Numbered from the stretch's first letter, positions 44,474-54,266 are shown. The stretch: 64,000 nt of DNA from Synechococcales cyanobacterium GL140_1_metabinner_5_sub (GCA_025359065.1 JANYHM010000080.1:20302-84301); one strand, 5' to 3'. Notes: generated by a model not told the origin, from the sequence alone. Translations and numbers: made by a program.

Positions 44474-46702
44474 ATGACTACCGCCAATCTACCAGATGCT
44501 AGTCTTCAAAAAGCATTGGTAAACATCGAAGGAATGCGCTGCGCTGGCTGCGTTGCCGCCGTAGAGAAACACCTCCTCGCTACACCAGGAGTTGTTTCAG
44601 CCAGTGTTAACTTATTAACCGCCATGGCTGTGGTGGAACATCAACCCGAACTAACCCCGATCGATCTCACCCAGCGCCTGACAGACAAAGGCTTTCCCAG
44701 TCGTATCAGAGATCTACAAGAAGTCGTGATCCCCAGTCAGGTCGAAGATTCTCAGCCCGTCAATCAATTAATAATTGCCTTGGGTTTGCTGGCACTATCG
44801 ATCGCTGGCCACATCGGTCAATCTACAGACTTACCTCACCATCAACATGGTAATACTTTAGCTTCAGTCTGGTGGCATTTGAGTTTGGCCACGATCGCTT
44901 TGCTCGGCCCCGGCAGATTTATTTTGGTTGATGGTTGGCAAAGCTTACGCAATGGTCATCCCAACATGCACTCTTTGGTGGGTATGGGAGTCAGTACCGC
45001 TTATTTAACCAGCGTACTGGCTTTGATCTTCCCCCAGTTAATGTGGGAATGTTTTTTTGATGAGCCGGTAATGCTAGTAGGAGCCATGTTATTGGGTCGA
45101 TCGCTAGAAGCCTATGCTCGCAAATCGGCAGCCAAAGACTTCGATCGGCTATTAGCCCTGCAACCGCCCACTGCTCATCTATTAGTGGGAAATCAGTCAA
45201 TCGAAGTTCCAGTCTCGCAGTTACAGGTGGGTGACTGGATCAAAGTCCTAGCGGGCGAAACGGTTCCTGTCGATGGCCACATTCGCCAGGGCAGCAGCGG
45301 CATTGATGAATCTTTACTTACTGGCGAATCCCAGCCTGTTTTCCGACAGGTTGGGGATGCCGTGACCGCCGGGACTAATAATCACACGGCAGCTTTAGAT
45401 ATTACGGTCGATCGAGTAGGTGCCGAAACCTTACTATCTCGCATGGTAGAAGTGGTCACCAATGCCCAAGCCCGCAAGGTGCCTTTGCAGCAGCTCGCTG
45501 ATTCCGTAGCAGGTTACTTTGCTTATATTGTCATGGGTCTAGCCTTTTTGACCATCAGTGGCTGGTATGTGGTCAGTCATTGGTTAGGGATTGATATGCC
45601 ACTGCTCACCAGCTTAAAAATGGGAATTGCGGTACTGGCGATCGCCTGTCCCTGTGCCTTGGGTCTGGCCACTCCCACCGCAATCTTAGTAGGAACCGGC
45701 ATCGGCGCACAGCGCGGTTTATTAATTAAAGGTGGTGACGTATTAGAAAAACTGCGTACCGTTAAAACCGTGGTTTTTGATAAAACCGGCACCCTGACTA
45801 TTGGGAAACCACAGGTTACTAAAGTTCAACTGTTTTTAACCGATTCAGAAGTCTGGCCTCTGGCAGCCATGGCCGCAGCCGGGACTAATCACCCCGTAGC
45901 CAAAGCGATTTTGGCATATGCCAACAGCCTAGGATACTCCGCAGAACAAGCGATCGACAACGAAACAGTCCCCGGATTAGGCACGGTGGCTCGTAGTGCA
46001 TCAGGGTATAAAGTGCTTTTGGGGAGCGCTCTGTGGTTGCAAGAACAGGGCATTGAGGTAATCGAAGATCCGCAGCAAGATGTGACCTTGGTGTATGTTT
46101 CGATCGATTCTCAATTAGTCGGGGTGATCGGACTTGTTGATCCATTGAGATCAGATGCAGCAGATACTGTACATTCTCTGCGGCAACAAGGTTTAGAGAT
46201 AGTGCTATTAACTGGTGATCGATCGATCGTCGCTCACAAAATTGCCGCCGAACTAGGCATCACTAAAGTTTTCGCCGATATTCGCCCCACCCAAAAAGCC
46301 GAGATTCTTACCGAATTACAAAAAAATGGCCCTAAAAACGTCTCGGTCGCCATGGTCGGCGATGGACTCAACGACGCTCCTGCCCTAGCGGTAGCTGATG
46401 TAGGAATAGCGATCGGCGATGGAACCGGGGTGGCGATCAACACTGCCGATGTGGTCTTGATGATTGATAAACTAGCTGGAGTTAAGACGGCGATCGATCT
46501 GGGCAAAGCCACAGGCCGCAAAATCCGTCAGAATCTATTTTGGGCAGTGGTTTATAACTGTCTGGGGATTCCGGTAGCCGCGGGCTTGCTTTACCCTTGG
46601 CACATCACTCTGGATCCGGCTGCTGCTGGCGCTTGTATGGCAATGAGTTCAGTGAGTGTGGTGTTGAATTCGATCGGTCTTCGTTGGACTTTCCGTAAAT
46701 AG
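44474..46702 (+). CDS. Copper-type heavy-metal P1B ATPase (CtaA/PacS type)
   Basis: With the ATG at 44474 the protein has 742 residues. It has one N-terminal heavy-metal-associated domain (GMRCAGC, Cys23 and Cys26), eight membrane helices, the CPCALG metal-transport site, phosphorylation motif DKTGTLT, the P1B His-Pro in TNHPVA, and GDGLNDAPA. The CPC motif and HMA domain indicate Cu(I) transport. CtaA imports or routes copper across the plasma membrane, PacS into thylakoids; sequence alone does not separate them reliably. It is divergent from ycf3. It is separate from the efflux module at 55-62 kb. Confidence 0.92.
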   Translation: MTTANLPDASLQKALVNIEGMRCAGCVAAVEKHLLATPGVVSASVNLLTAMAVVEHQPELTPIDLTQRLTDKGFPSRIRDLQEVVIPSQVEDSQPVNQLIIALGLLALSIAGHIGQSTDLPHHQHGNTLASVWWHLSLATIALLGPGRFILVDGWQSLRNGHPNMHSLVGMGVSTAYLTSVLALIFPQLMWECFFDEPVMLVGAMLLGRSLEAYARKSAAKDFDRLLALQPPTAHLLVGNQSIEVPVSQLQVGDWIKVLAGETVPVDGHIRQGSSGIDESLLTGESQPVFRQVGDAVTAGTNNHTAALDITVDRVGAETLLSRMVEVVTNAQARKVPLQQLADSVAGYFAYIVMGLAFLTISGWYVVSHWLGIDMPLLTSLKMGIAVLAIACPCALGLATPTAILVGTGIGAQRGLLIKGGDVLEKLRTVKTVVFDKTGTLTIGKPQVTKVQLFLTDSEVWPLAAMAAAGTNHPVAKAILAYANSLGYSAEQAIDNETVPGLGTVARSASGYKVLLGSALWLQEQGIEVIEDPQQDVTLVYVSIDSQLVGVIGLVDPLRSDAADTVHSLRQQGLEIVLLTGDRSIVAHKIAAELGITKVFADIRPTQKAEILTELQKNGPKNVSVAMVGDGLNDAPALAVADVGIAIGDGTGVAINTADVVLMIDKLAGVKTAIDLGKATGRKIRQNLFWAVVYNCLGIPVAAGLLYPWHITLDPAAAGACMAMSSVSVVLNSIGLRWTFRK

Positions 46703-46766
46703 AGCAGAAACCTAGATAGTAGGCATTTCTCACCCTACGAAACAACCATACCCAACGCTAGAAACA

Positions 46767-47129
46767 TCACGCACCAGTATTCTCTTCTTCATCAGGCATC
46801 AATACCCAATCAGGATGACGTTTCACTACTTCATCTTGCACCTCCTGAAATACCTGCTGACAATGGTTATTCACCTTCAACGGCAGCTCCTCGTTTTTCA
46901 CCACCAGCTTAATCCCTACCGAATTCGCGGTGGCGATCGTAATATCAATCAAAATCTCAGTAGTTACCAGCTTGGCAAAAGGCACTCCACCAGGATTCTC
47001 CCGCCCCATGATGTAGTCTTCAATTTCGTAAATAATTTCCATGTTGCACGCCTTCATCAAGTCACAGAGCGGCTTTCTGATTTTACCGTGGTCGGCAGGA
47101 ATAGAAAATCGACAGGTATAGCGAGCCAT
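46767..47129 (-). CDS. Conserved hypothetical protein, 120 residues
   Basis: This small soluble protein begins MARYTCRFSIPADHGKIRKPLCDLMKACN and has alternating strand and helix character. I do not recognise a named domain, though the sequence looks like a conserved cyanobacterial family. No membrane helix or signal peptide is visible. It is convergent with the P-type ATPase gene, 64 bases away. No functional partner is apparent. Confidence 0.7.
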   Translation of the reverse strand: MARYTCRFSIPADHGKIRKPLCDLMKACNMEIIYEIEDYIMGRENPGGVPFAKLVTTEILIDITIATANSVGIKLVVKNEELPLKVNNHCQQVFQEVQDEVVKRHPDWVLMPDEEENTGA

Positions 47130-47267
47130 ATAGAAATCTTGATAAAAGGAAATTCTGAAAAAGGAAATAATATGGCTTGAATTTCAGCGGTCCAAACCCA
47201 AAACCAAAGGAGGCAATATTTATATCACCTCCAATATTCATCAATATCTTAGCTTGGAAGTTGACCC

Positions 47268-48620
47268 CTAGCTAGCGCCCAGTTTCCAACCGGGCTTCAC
47301 CACCTGACGGGCACGAGCGATCGCCAGAGCATTACTTTCCACATCTTCCGTCAGAGTAGAACCAGCCGCCACTGTCACATTGTCACCCAAAGTCAAAGGT
47401 GCAACTAACACAGTATTAGAACCAGTCTTGGTCTTATTACCAATTACTGTCTGATGCTTGCGCACCCCATCATAATTGGCCGTAATTGTCCCGGCACCAA
47501 TATTCACCTGTTCACCAGTAATCGCATCACCTAAATAGGACAAATGAGCCACATTGGTATCTTTGCCCAAAGTAGTTTTCTTCAGTTCTACGAAGTTACC
47601 CACTCGACAATTATCACCAACCACCGCCTGCTGGCGCATGTGAGCATAAGGCCCCACTTTTACATCTGTGCCCACTTGAGTATCCGAAACCACCGAGTAC
47701 AGCACTGTAGAATTCTCGCCGATCGAGCTATTCTCAATTAAGCTACCAGGGCCAATTCTCGCCCCTGAGCCAATTTTAGTATTTCCGCGTAAATGAGTCT
47801 GAGGTTCAATAATCGCATTGCTGCCAATTTCCACCGAGTCATCGATCGTGATACTAGCCGGATCGATCAAAGTGACCCCCGCAGTCATCCACTGATTTTT
47901 AATGCGAGTTTGCAAAATATCGTAGGCTTCAGACAATTGCAGCCGATCGTTGATGCCCAAGATCTCTTGATAATCTTCGGCATCTACCACCATTACTGGC
48001 GATAAGAAGTTCACTGCGTCGGTGATGTAATATTCTTGCTGGTCGTTATTGCTCTGAAGTTTAGGCAAAACTTCCTGAAGTTTTGGCCAGCTAAAACAAT
48101 AAATCCCAGCGTTCACCCGATTATTTTGGCGCTGAACATCTGTACAGTCTCGATGTTCAATAATTTCTTTTAACAGCATCTTGTCATCGCAAAACACCCG
48201 GCCATACCCCTGGGGGTCTGGAATTCTAGCAGTGAGGATCGTTGCCGCATTTTTGTTCTGCTGGTGAGTTTGCAGCAATTTCTGCAAAGTACTAGGTCGC
48301 AACAGCGGCACATCGCCATTGAGCACCAGCAAATCTCCGGTGAAATCTGCCAAATGGGGCAATAGCTGCTGTACAGCATGACCCGTACCAAGCTGCTGAG
48401 TCTGCTCCACAAACTCGATGTTTGGCCAATGCTCTAGAGCCATGCGCACTCGATCGCCCTGATAACCAATAATCGCCAACTGTCTTTCGGGCTGAAGATC
48501 CACACAGCCGCGCAGCACTTGCTCCACTAATGTGCGACCGCCCAATGAATGCAGCACCTTTGGAAGGTCTGACTTCATTCTGGTTCCTTTACCTGCTGCC
48601 AAAATTGCGATTGCTACCAT
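47268..48620 (-). CDS. glmU: Bifunctional UDP-N-acetylglucosamine pyrophosphorylase / glucosamine-1-phosphate acetyltransferase
   Basis: The protein has 450 residues. The N-terminal uridylyltransferase has [18 protein letters not shown] and [20 protein letters not shown]. The C-terminal half is a left-handed beta helix of hexapeptide repeats ([20 protein letters not shown] and onward) with the conserved ANYDG and [10 protein letters not shown]. It makes UDP-GlcNAc for peptidoglycan and lipopolysaccharide in the cytosol. Downstream, GGAGG and CCTCC on the minus strand near 47210-47240 may form a weak hairpin before TTTGGTTTT. Confidence 0.96.
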   Translation of the reverse strand: MVAIAILAAGKGTRMKSDLPKVLHSLGGRTLVEQVLRGCVDLQPERQLAIIGYQGDRVRMALEHWPNIEFVEQTQQLGTGHAVQQLLPHLADFTGDLLVLNGDVPLLRPSTLQKLLQTHQQNKNAATILTARIPDPQGYGRVFCDDKMLLKEIIEHRDCTDVQRQNNRVNAGIYCFSWPKLQEVLPKLQSNNDQQEYYITDAVNFLSPVMVVDAEDYQEILGINDRLQLSEAYDILQTRIKNQWMTAGVTLIDPASITIDDSVEIGSNAIIEPQTHLRGNTKIGSGARIGPGSLIENSSIGENSTVLYSVVSDTQVGTDVKVGPYAHMRQQAVVGDNCRVGNFVELKKTTLGKDTNVAHLSYLGDAITGEQVNIGAGTITANYDGVRKHQTVIGNKTKTGSNTVLVAPLTLGDNVTVAAGSTLTEDVESNALAIARARQVVKPGWKLGAS

Positions 48621-48705
48621 ATCAAGCTAAATGAGAATTTGTTGAAGTGACTTGCACCAAAGCTTAGAGTAGCAAAGTCTTGAGCCGGGAAGATAGTGAA
48701 CATAC

Positions 48706-49329
48706 TTACAAGATCTCTGTAATCTGCCAACTGCCCATTGATCGATCGCCAGAAGTCAAAACCAGCGCCATTGCTGGCAAAAACTCTGGGATTTTAGAAT
48801 TTGCTGGCAGCAGTGCTGTTAACATACCTGATAACGTATGTTTATGTGCTACGATTACCATACATTGATTAGAAAATTCTACTATCTTCTCTGCAACCTG
48901 TTGACTTCTGATGTTGACCATTGCCAGAGTTTCTGGGTACTGCGGCTCAAAAATTCCGGTGTAATCCAAATCTATCAGCGACACTTGAAGCATTTTTTCG
49001 GCCAGGGGCAGGGTTTCGGGTAAAGTGGGTGACCAATCTCGATGCAACCACTCGCGCAAGCCGTTTTCGATACATAGTTTTAACCCCAACCCTTGCCGAA
49101 CTCTGTTAATACCAGCGGCGATCGGGTAAGCAGTTTGTAACGTTCGTAAGTAAGGAGAGGTGAATATTCGCTCAATGGGTAAATGTAACAATTTAGGAGC
49201 AAGCTCCAACGCCTGCTGCCACCCCAAAGCTGACAAAGGCGGGTCATAGGGATAAGCTGCCGTCTCAAACCATTCAGGCTGAATGAAATCCAGGCGGTGA
49301 GCGTGTCTGATCAACAAAAGAGTCGGCAT
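48706..49329 (-). CDS. Histidine phosphatase family protein (phosphoglycerate mutase-like)
   Basis: The protein has 207 residues from the ATG at 49329. The catalytic LIRHAHR motif is at the N-terminus; LSALGWQQALEL, FTSPYLRTLQTAYPIA and the second His in VIVAHKHTLSGML follow, giving the full histidine-phosphatase set. The substrate is unknown; similar proteins act on small phosphate esters or phosphoproteins. The ATG at 49329 is used because it starts directly at the first strand; an ATG at 49347 adds six residues. It lies upstream of glmU on the same strand. Confidence 0.88.
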   Translation of the reverse strand: MPTLLLIRHAHRLDFIQPEWFETAAYPYDPPLSALGWQQALELAPKLLHLPIERIFTSPYLRTLQTAYPIAAGINRVRQGLGLKLCIENGLREWLHRDWSPTLPETLPLAEKMLQVSLIDLDYTGIFEPQYPETLAMVNIRSQQVAEKIVEFSNQCMVIVAHKHTLSGMLTALLPANSKIPEFLPAMALVLTSGDRSMGSWQITEIL

Positions 49330-49653
49330 AAAGTCGGAATTTTCCAAAATATGTTCTGTGTTGGACAGACGAAAGTGGCCACCTTCAGGTAGGGTAATTA
49401 TACTTAATTTCTCTTGAAAGATAAAATTTTAATTAATCTATAGACTCAAACATTGAGAAATGTTACGATAATTAACGTAAACACTCTCATCTTTCTGAGC
49501 ATCACAGCTACAAATCATACAAAGAGCCACTTGGAAGGTCACATTTCCAACCCAGCCCTTTTCTCAGAAATTAGTGAATATCATCTATCTGTGGCGACTA
49601 ACCGTTTAAGACAGACCTTCACATCTTAATTAAACCTACTCCCTTCTAAAGCC
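49330..49653. other. Divergent intergenic region before the sigma factor gene
   Basis: These 324 bases contain no credible gene. They are AT-rich near 49400-49480 and hold a small inverted repeat (listed separately) within the likely leader of the sigma factor gene. No RNA gene signature was recognised. Confidence 0.6.
49531..49550 (+). promoter_or_regulatory. Inverted repeat in the leader of the sigma factor gene
   Basis: TTGGAA and TTCCAA are separated by GGTCACAT, with a seventh G-T pair possible. It lies about 100 bases before the sigma start codon. It might be an operator or a small RNA hairpin; no known protein site is assigned. Confidence 0.35.
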
Positions 49654-50607
49654 ATGAGAACTGCTCTAACTTCCACCGACACAGTCCGTACCTACCTACG
49701 CGAAATTGGTCGCGTACCTTTGCTCACCCATGAGCAAGAAATTTTGTTTGGCAAACAAGTGCAGCAAATGGTTGCATTGATTGCGATTAAAACCCAACTG
49801 ATTGAGGCAAATGGCTGTGAACCCAGCTTAGAAGAGTGGGCAGCAGCAGCAGAGACCAATGTAGAGACCATGCAGCGAACTTTAGCCGCAGGCGAGTTGG
49901 CCAAGCGCCGGATGGTGGAAGCCAATTTACGATTAGTGGTGTCAGTTGCCAAGAAGTATATTAAGCGCAATATAGACCTGTTAGATCTGATTCAGGAAGG
50001 GACGATCGGGATGCAACGGGGCGTAGAAAAGTTTGACCCTAGCAAGGGCTACCGTTTCTCTACGTACGCCTACTGGTGGATTCGGCAAGCAATTACTCGC
50101 GCCATTGCCGAAAAAGCTCGGGCAATTCGGCTACCAATTCACATTACCGAAAAGCTCAACAAAATCAAAAAAGCCCAGCGTAATCTATCTCAGCAGCTTG
50201 GCCGTGCAGCTACTGTGGCTGAATTATCTGGTGAATTAGAACTTACACCCAAACAGGTGCGCGAGTATCTAGAAAGAGCACGTCAGCCTCTTTCTTTAGA
50301 TCTACGAGTAGGCGACAACCAGGATACTGAGCTTGGTGATTTGCTAGAAGATACTGGTGCCTCCCCTGAAGATTTTGTGGTGCAAGCTTCTCTCAAAATG
50401 GATCTTGAGCGGATGATTGGTGAACTGACCAGCCAGCAGCAGCAGGTACTCACTATGCGCTTTGGTCTCAAAGATAGTCAGCCTCTCACCTTGGCAAAAA
50501 TCGGTGAAATGCTGAATATTAGCCGGGAACGAGTGCGCCAAATTGAGCGGGAAGCGATCGCAAAACTGCGCAAGCGCAAAGAAGATATTAGAGAGTACGT
50601 AGCATAG
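49654..50607 (+). CDS. Group 2 RNA polymerase sigma factor (SigB/SigC/SigD-like)
   Basis: The protein has 317 residues. It begins with region 1.2 ([22 protein letters not shown]) and has region 2 ([39 protein letters not shown]) and region 4 ([24 protein letters not shown]). It lacks the long N-terminal part of the principal SigA, so it is a non-essential group 2 factor, the type that redirects transcription during stress, nutrient or light changes. I cannot fix which paralogue it is. The leader is long (324 bases) and a large hairpin follows the stop. Confidence 0.93.
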   Translation: MRTALTSTDTVRTYLREIGRVPLLTHEQEILFGKQVQQMVALIAIKTQLIEANGCEPSLEEWAAAAETNVETMQRTLAAGELAKRRMVEANLRLVVSVAKKYIKRNIDLLDLIQEGTIGMQRGVEKFDPSKGYRFSTYAYWWIRQAITRAIAEKARAIRLPIHITEKLNKIKKAQRNLSQQLGRAATVAELSGELELTPKQVREYLERARQPLSLDLRVGDNQDTELGDLLEDTGASPEDFVVQASLKMDLERMIGELTSQQQQVLTMRFGLKDSQPLTLAKIGEMLNISRERVRQIEREAIAKLRKRKEDIREYVA

Positions 50608-50646
50608 AACCCGATATTTTGGGGGGATACCGTCCCCCAGCGGGTT
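50608..50646 (+). terminator. Nested hairpin after the sigma factor gene
   Basis: AACCCG...CGGGTT enclose an inner GGGGGA/TCCCCC stem with a short loop, starting right after the stop codon. There is no clean T tract afterwards (CGGCTCTACT), so it could be an attenuator-type or RNA-stability structure rather than a standard terminator. Confidence 0.55.
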
Positions 50647-50751
50647 CGGCTCTACTCACTGATTTCCTTCGTTACTACGTGTTAAATTTTGGGTATTAAT
50701 AAGCTGCTATCGTTTATTTTCAGCGGCACAATAGCAACCAAGAGGTACACC

Positions 50752-51072
50752 GTGGACAACATTACTAATCATGTTTCTGAGTTCTTTGATGGTGAAAGCA
50801 CCACCGATGAACTTCTATGGCAATATATTCAGTCCATGAGTCCTGATGTAATGCGTCAGTTGTCGCAGCCCGTCTCTGCGGAAATTTCTCAGGTCATGGA
50901 GCGCAATATTGTCGGAATGCTGGGTAGCTTGCCCAGCAGCCAGTTCGAGATGATGGTCAGCACCAGCCGCGAAAACCTCGGTCGCCTGATTGCGGCTGCC
51001 ATGGTCAATGGCTATTTTCTGCGCAATGCCGAACAGCGACTGGCTCTAGACAAATCTATCGAAGAGCTGTAA
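50752..51072 (+). CDS. DUF760 domain-containing protein
   Basis: The protein has 106 residues from a GTG at 50752, chosen because AGAGG lies seven bases upstream. A TTG at 50689 would add 21 residues without family match. The sequence EFFDGESTTDELLWQYIQSMSPDVMRQLSQPVS and IGxxL-like helix (MLGSLPSSQFEMMVSTSRENLGRLIAAAMVNGYFLRNAEQR) fit DUF760, a family conserved in cyanobacteria and plastids with no known function. It is soluble. Its stop overlaps the nudix start by one base. Confidence 0.82.
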   Translation: MDNITNHVSEFFDGESTTDELLWQYIQSMSPDVMRQLSQPVSAEISQVMERNIVGMLGSLPSSQFEMMVSTSRENLGRLIAAAMVNGYFLRNAEQRLALDKSIEEL

Positions 51073-51482
51073 TGGTGCTGAAGCAAGTAGGGGTAGGAAT
51101 TATTTGGGATCAAAATCAAATTTTGATCGATCGAAGATTGCCCACCGGCACTCTGCCGGGCGTGTGGGAATTCCCTGGCGGCAAACTAGAGCCAGGGGAA
51201 TCTTCTCAAGACTGTATCGCTCGGGAGATATTAGAAGAATTAGGTTTAGAGGTTATGGTGGGGGGAGAGCTGATGATTATTAATCACTCTTACCCCACGT
51301 TTGATATTCAGCTCATAGTTCATCACTGCAAATTTCTTGGCGGAACACCTCAGTTGATTGCCTGCGACGAGGTACGATGGGTGACTGTGGCGGAGCTTAA
51401 CGATTACGAAATTCCAGCGGCTAATGCTGCGATCGTTGCTCGGCTGCAAGCTTCCCTGCCTCCAAATTTTGATCATGACTGA
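51072..51482 (+). CDS. mutT: MutT-type nudix hydrolase
   Basis: The protein has 136 residues. The nudix box is intact (GKLEPGESSQDCIAREILEELGLE), preceded by GVWEFPGG. MutT-like enzymes remove oxidised nucleotides such as 8-oxo-dGTP, but other nudix substrates are possible. Its ATG overlaps the preceding stop by one base and its own end overlaps the thyX start by eight bases, so the three genes are translationally coupled. The closeness to a thymidylate synthase suits a nucleotide-pool role. Confidence 0.88.
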   Translation: MVLKQVGVGIIWDQNQILIDRRLPTGTLPGVWEFPGGKLEPGESSQDCIAREILEELGLEVMVGGELMIINHSYPTFDIQLIVHHCKFLGGTPQLIACDEVRWVTVAELNDYEIPAANAAIVARLQASLPPNFDHD

Positions 51483-53070
51483 GTTTACCGAATCCGAAAG
51501 CCAGCTTTTAGAGCCTTTTTTTACTAACCTCGATCGACCAATTTTTGCCCTGCGCAACTTGCCAGAAGTCCTGAAAGGGGCTTTGTTTTCACGCTATAGC
51601 CGCACCGAAAAAAGCTTACGCCGGGTGTTGTTAGAAGAATTTATTACTGCTCCCGAAGTAGATTTTTTTCAGGCGGCAGTAGCACTAAGTCCGGGTTTAA
51701 CTGCCCAATCCAAAGCCGAGGCTTTTTATGATCGAGTATTAATTGGTTACGGTGATGATTCGGTAGCGGAGCTGGGTGGCGCACATTTAGCCTGTGAAGA
51801 AATTAGTAATATTGCAGCCAAGATTTTAGAAGATAGCCGTTTGGGTTTATCGCCCTTAGAAAAATCTACCCGCTATGTGCCATTTAATAAAAAAGTAAAT
51901 GGTCGCTATCGCTATTATCGGGAGCCAGCGATTATGGCTTCCAAACATAGCACAGAGTATGAGGCGACTTTGGATCATTTGTTTGATACCTACACCAATT
52001 TATTTGACCCTTTGTTAGCCTGGGTACAAAGTGAAACGCCACAAGATGAGCAGACTTCCGATCGAGCTTATTTGAGTGCTACCAGAGCAAAGACTTTTGA
52101 TTTACTCCGTGGCTTGTTGCCAATGGCAACTTTGACCAATGTAGGCTTCTTTGGAAATGGTCGCGCTTTTGAATATTTATTGGTAAAATTGGCAGCTTCG
52201 GTTCATGCCGAAGTCAATGAAATTGGCCAGGGAATTCAGCAAGAGTTAGATATGGTGATTCCTTCGTTTGTCAAAAGAGCTAAGTCCGATCGGGGTCAGC
52301 AGTATGCTCAATATTTAGCGAACAATGTTCGTAACAGTCAACAGCTAACCCAAAAAGTCTTAGCAAATCAATTAACTGCTCCCACAGAATTAGTAACTTT
52401 AGTAGAGTTCGATTCTGATGCCGAGTCTCAAGTAGTTACGGCGATTTTGTATCCCCATAGCAATCTCAGTCAAGTAGAAATTCGGCAGGTGGTCGATCGA
52501 CTAACTCCCTCTGAACTCCAAGAAATTATTAATGCCTATACAGGCGATCGGCAATCCCGCTTTCATCGTCCTGGCCGTGCTTTCGAGGAAACCTACTACA
52601 CTTTCGATATTCTGGCAGATCTGGGCGCTTACCGTGATCTACATCGACATCGGGTACTTACCCAAGAGCGCCAAACCTATACGGTAGATCATGGCTTTGA
52701 GGTGCCCGAAGAAGTAATAGCAGCGGGGATGGGTGCGACTTATCAAGGAGCTTTAGAACGAGCAGCAGTAACTATGAAAGCAATCAAGCAAGATCTACCC
52801 ACCGCTGCTCAGTATGTAGTGCCTTTTGCTTTTCGGACGCGCTGGCGAATTAAGCTCAACTTGCGAGAAGCCTATCATTTCATTGAGCTGCGCAGTGCCG
52901 CACAGGGTCATCCGGGCTATCGATCGATCGCTCAGTCTATGTACGAAAAAATCGTGGAAGTCCATCCTACGTTGGCAGCTAACATGAGCTTCGTCGATCT
53001 GGCCAAATATCGCCTAGAACGGCTCAGCAGTGAACGAAAGCTTGATCTAAAAATCCAGCAGAATACTTAA
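51475..53070 (+). CDS. thyX: FAD-dependent thymidylate synthase, tandem two-domain form
   Basis: The protein has 531 residues, about twice the length of a usual ThyX. The first half has the ThyX-like segment DSRLGLSPLEKSTRYVPF, the second half DLHRHRVLTQERQTY, both variants of the RHRxxSxxExSxRY motif. The family makes dTMP from dUMP with methylene-tetrahydrofolate and FAD; long forms occur in cyanobacteria. Which half is catalytic is not shown, since each motif differs from the canonical one. The ATG at 51475 overlaps mutT by eight bases. Confidence 0.83.
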   Translation: MTEFTESESQLLEPFFTNLDRPIFALRNLPEVLKGALFSRYSRTEKSLRRVLLEEFITAPEVDFFQAAVALSPGLTAQSKAEAFYDRVLIGYGDDSVAELGGAHLACEEISNIAAKILEDSRLGLSPLEKSTRYVPFNKKVNGRYRYYREPAIMASKHSTEYEATLDHLFDTYTNLFDPLLAWVQSETPQDEQTSDRAYLSATRAKTFDLLRGLLPMATLTNVGFFGNGRAFEYLLVKLAASVHAEVNEIGQGIQQELDMVIPSFVKRAKSDRGQQYAQYLANNVRNSQQLTQKVLANQLTAPTELVTLVEFDSDAESQVVTAILYPHSNLSQVEIRQVVDRLTPSELQEIINAYTGDRQSRFHRPGRAFEETYYTFDILADLGAYRDLHRHRVLTQERQTYTVDHGFEVPEEVIAAGMGATYQGALERAAVTMKAIKQDLPTAAQYVVPFAFRTRWRIKLNLREAYHFIELRSAAQGHPGYRSIAQSMYEKIVEVHPTLAANMSFVDLAKYRLERLSSERKLDLKIQQNT

Positions 53071-53111
53071 AACAGCTTTTTAATCTACAACCACTACACC
53101 CCTGATTTATC

Positions 53112-54116
53112 ATGAGATACAAATTCATTATCTTGCTGCTGACACAATCTCTGGCTTTATGGCATAGCTTCGCTTGGTCAGACTTAGCTATAGCTCAAGC
53201 TAATAGCTCTCAGCAGAATATCATAGATAGTCAGCTAGTGGATTTCCCAGAAGTAGGGCTGGCCATCCCCAAACCAGAGGGTTTTGAGAAAGCGTCGTCA
53301 TTTTATGGGTTTCAGCAGGCTGCTAGTAGCTCATCAGTTTTACTGGCTAAAGTACCAGCTCCGTTTTCCGAAATCCGCAAAGTGATTAGTAAAAAACGTT
53401 TTGCAGAGGAAAAACTATCTTTAATTTCTCAGCAACCAATTAAAATCAGCAGCCAAAATGGGCTACTGCTACAAGTAGGGCAATCGGTTTTTAGTCAAAG
53501 AGTCCAAAAATGGATTGTGGTATTCGGTGACGAAAAAAATACTTATTGGATTACGGCAGCTTTTCTAGAAGAAGATGCTCCTAGACTAAGCGAGCCACTG
53601 AAGAAAATTGTGTTAGCCACAACTATTTCGTCATCGAAGCCAAGTGTCTCTTCACTACCATTCAGTATCAAAGCAGTTGATGGACTAATTATGGCTCCAG
53701 GCTTATCGGGATTAGGCAAAGCAGCCGGGTTTACCAAAGATGGCCAAATTCCGCAGAAATCACCGCAAGATCCCATATTTATAGTTGCACCATCATTGGG
53801 AGATGTTGTGGTAATCGATCGCCAGAAATTTGCCGATCGCCGCCTGTATCAATACAGAGGAACCAAAATTAATTCTATCAAATCTCGCAGTGAAATCTCG
53901 ATTGACAATTTATCTGGCTGGGAAATAGAAGCAGCAGGACAAGATCAAAAAACTAAAGCGCCACTGAAGTTATATCAGGTAATGCTTTTTCCCAAGCAGG
54001 GTGGGTATGTGCTGATGACCGGCATTGTTGGTACCCAGCAGGCCAATGTATATTTACCGAAGTTTAAGGCTATTGCCCGAACTTACAAAAATTCTCCAGA
54101 AGACTCAAACAAATAG
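53112..54116 (+). CDS. Secreted hypothetical protein
   Basis: The protein has 334 residues. It has a signal peptide (FIILLLTQSLALWHSFAW, cleavage likely near AIAQA). The mature part is mixed strand and helix with two similar-looking segments: VGLAIPKPEGFEKASSFYGFQQ early and IMAPGLSGLGKAAGFTKDGQ mid-protein. This hints at a duplicated fold, but I recognise no family. It is probably periplasmic. It starts 41 bases after thyX and could be at the end of that run. Confidence 0.65.
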   Translation: MRYKFIILLLTQSLALWHSFAWSDLAIAQANSSQQNIIDSQLVDFPEVGLAIPKPEGFEKASSFYGFQQAASSSSVLLAKVPAPFSEIRKVISKKRFAEEKLSLISQQPIKISSQNGLLLQVGQSVFSQRVQKWIVVFGDEKNTYWITAAFLEEDAPRLSEPLKKIVLATTISSSKPSVSSLPFSIKAVDGLIMAPGLSGLGKAAGFTKDGQIPQKSPQDPIFIVAPSLGDVVVIDRQKFADRRLYQYRGTKINSIKSRSEISIDNLSGWEIEAAGQDQKTKAPLKLYQVMLFPKQGGYVLMTGIVGTQQANVYLPKFKAIARTYKNSPEDSNK

Positions 54117-54236
54117 CTCGAAGTATTCGTCGTTCATCCGTTCATGAATGTCTGCTGCTGATTTTAACTTAAGAGTAAACGCGATCGCTCAGGCAACAAA
54201 GCATATCTAGGGCGATTTTTGCCAAGTATGTCTAAA

Positions 54237-54266
54237 TTTCACTAAAATTTCACATATCTTTGCAAA
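54237..54266 (+). promoter_or_regulatory. Three direct repeats with 11-bp spacing upstream of the DUF2808 gene
   Basis: TTTCACTA, TTTCACAT and TTTGCAAA begin at 54237, 54248 and 54259, exactly one helix turn apart, 38 bases before the DUF2808 start. The layout resembles binding arrays of OmpR/PhoB-family regulators such as the cyanobacterial Pho box; the base match to that consensus is only partial. Confidence 0.4.
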
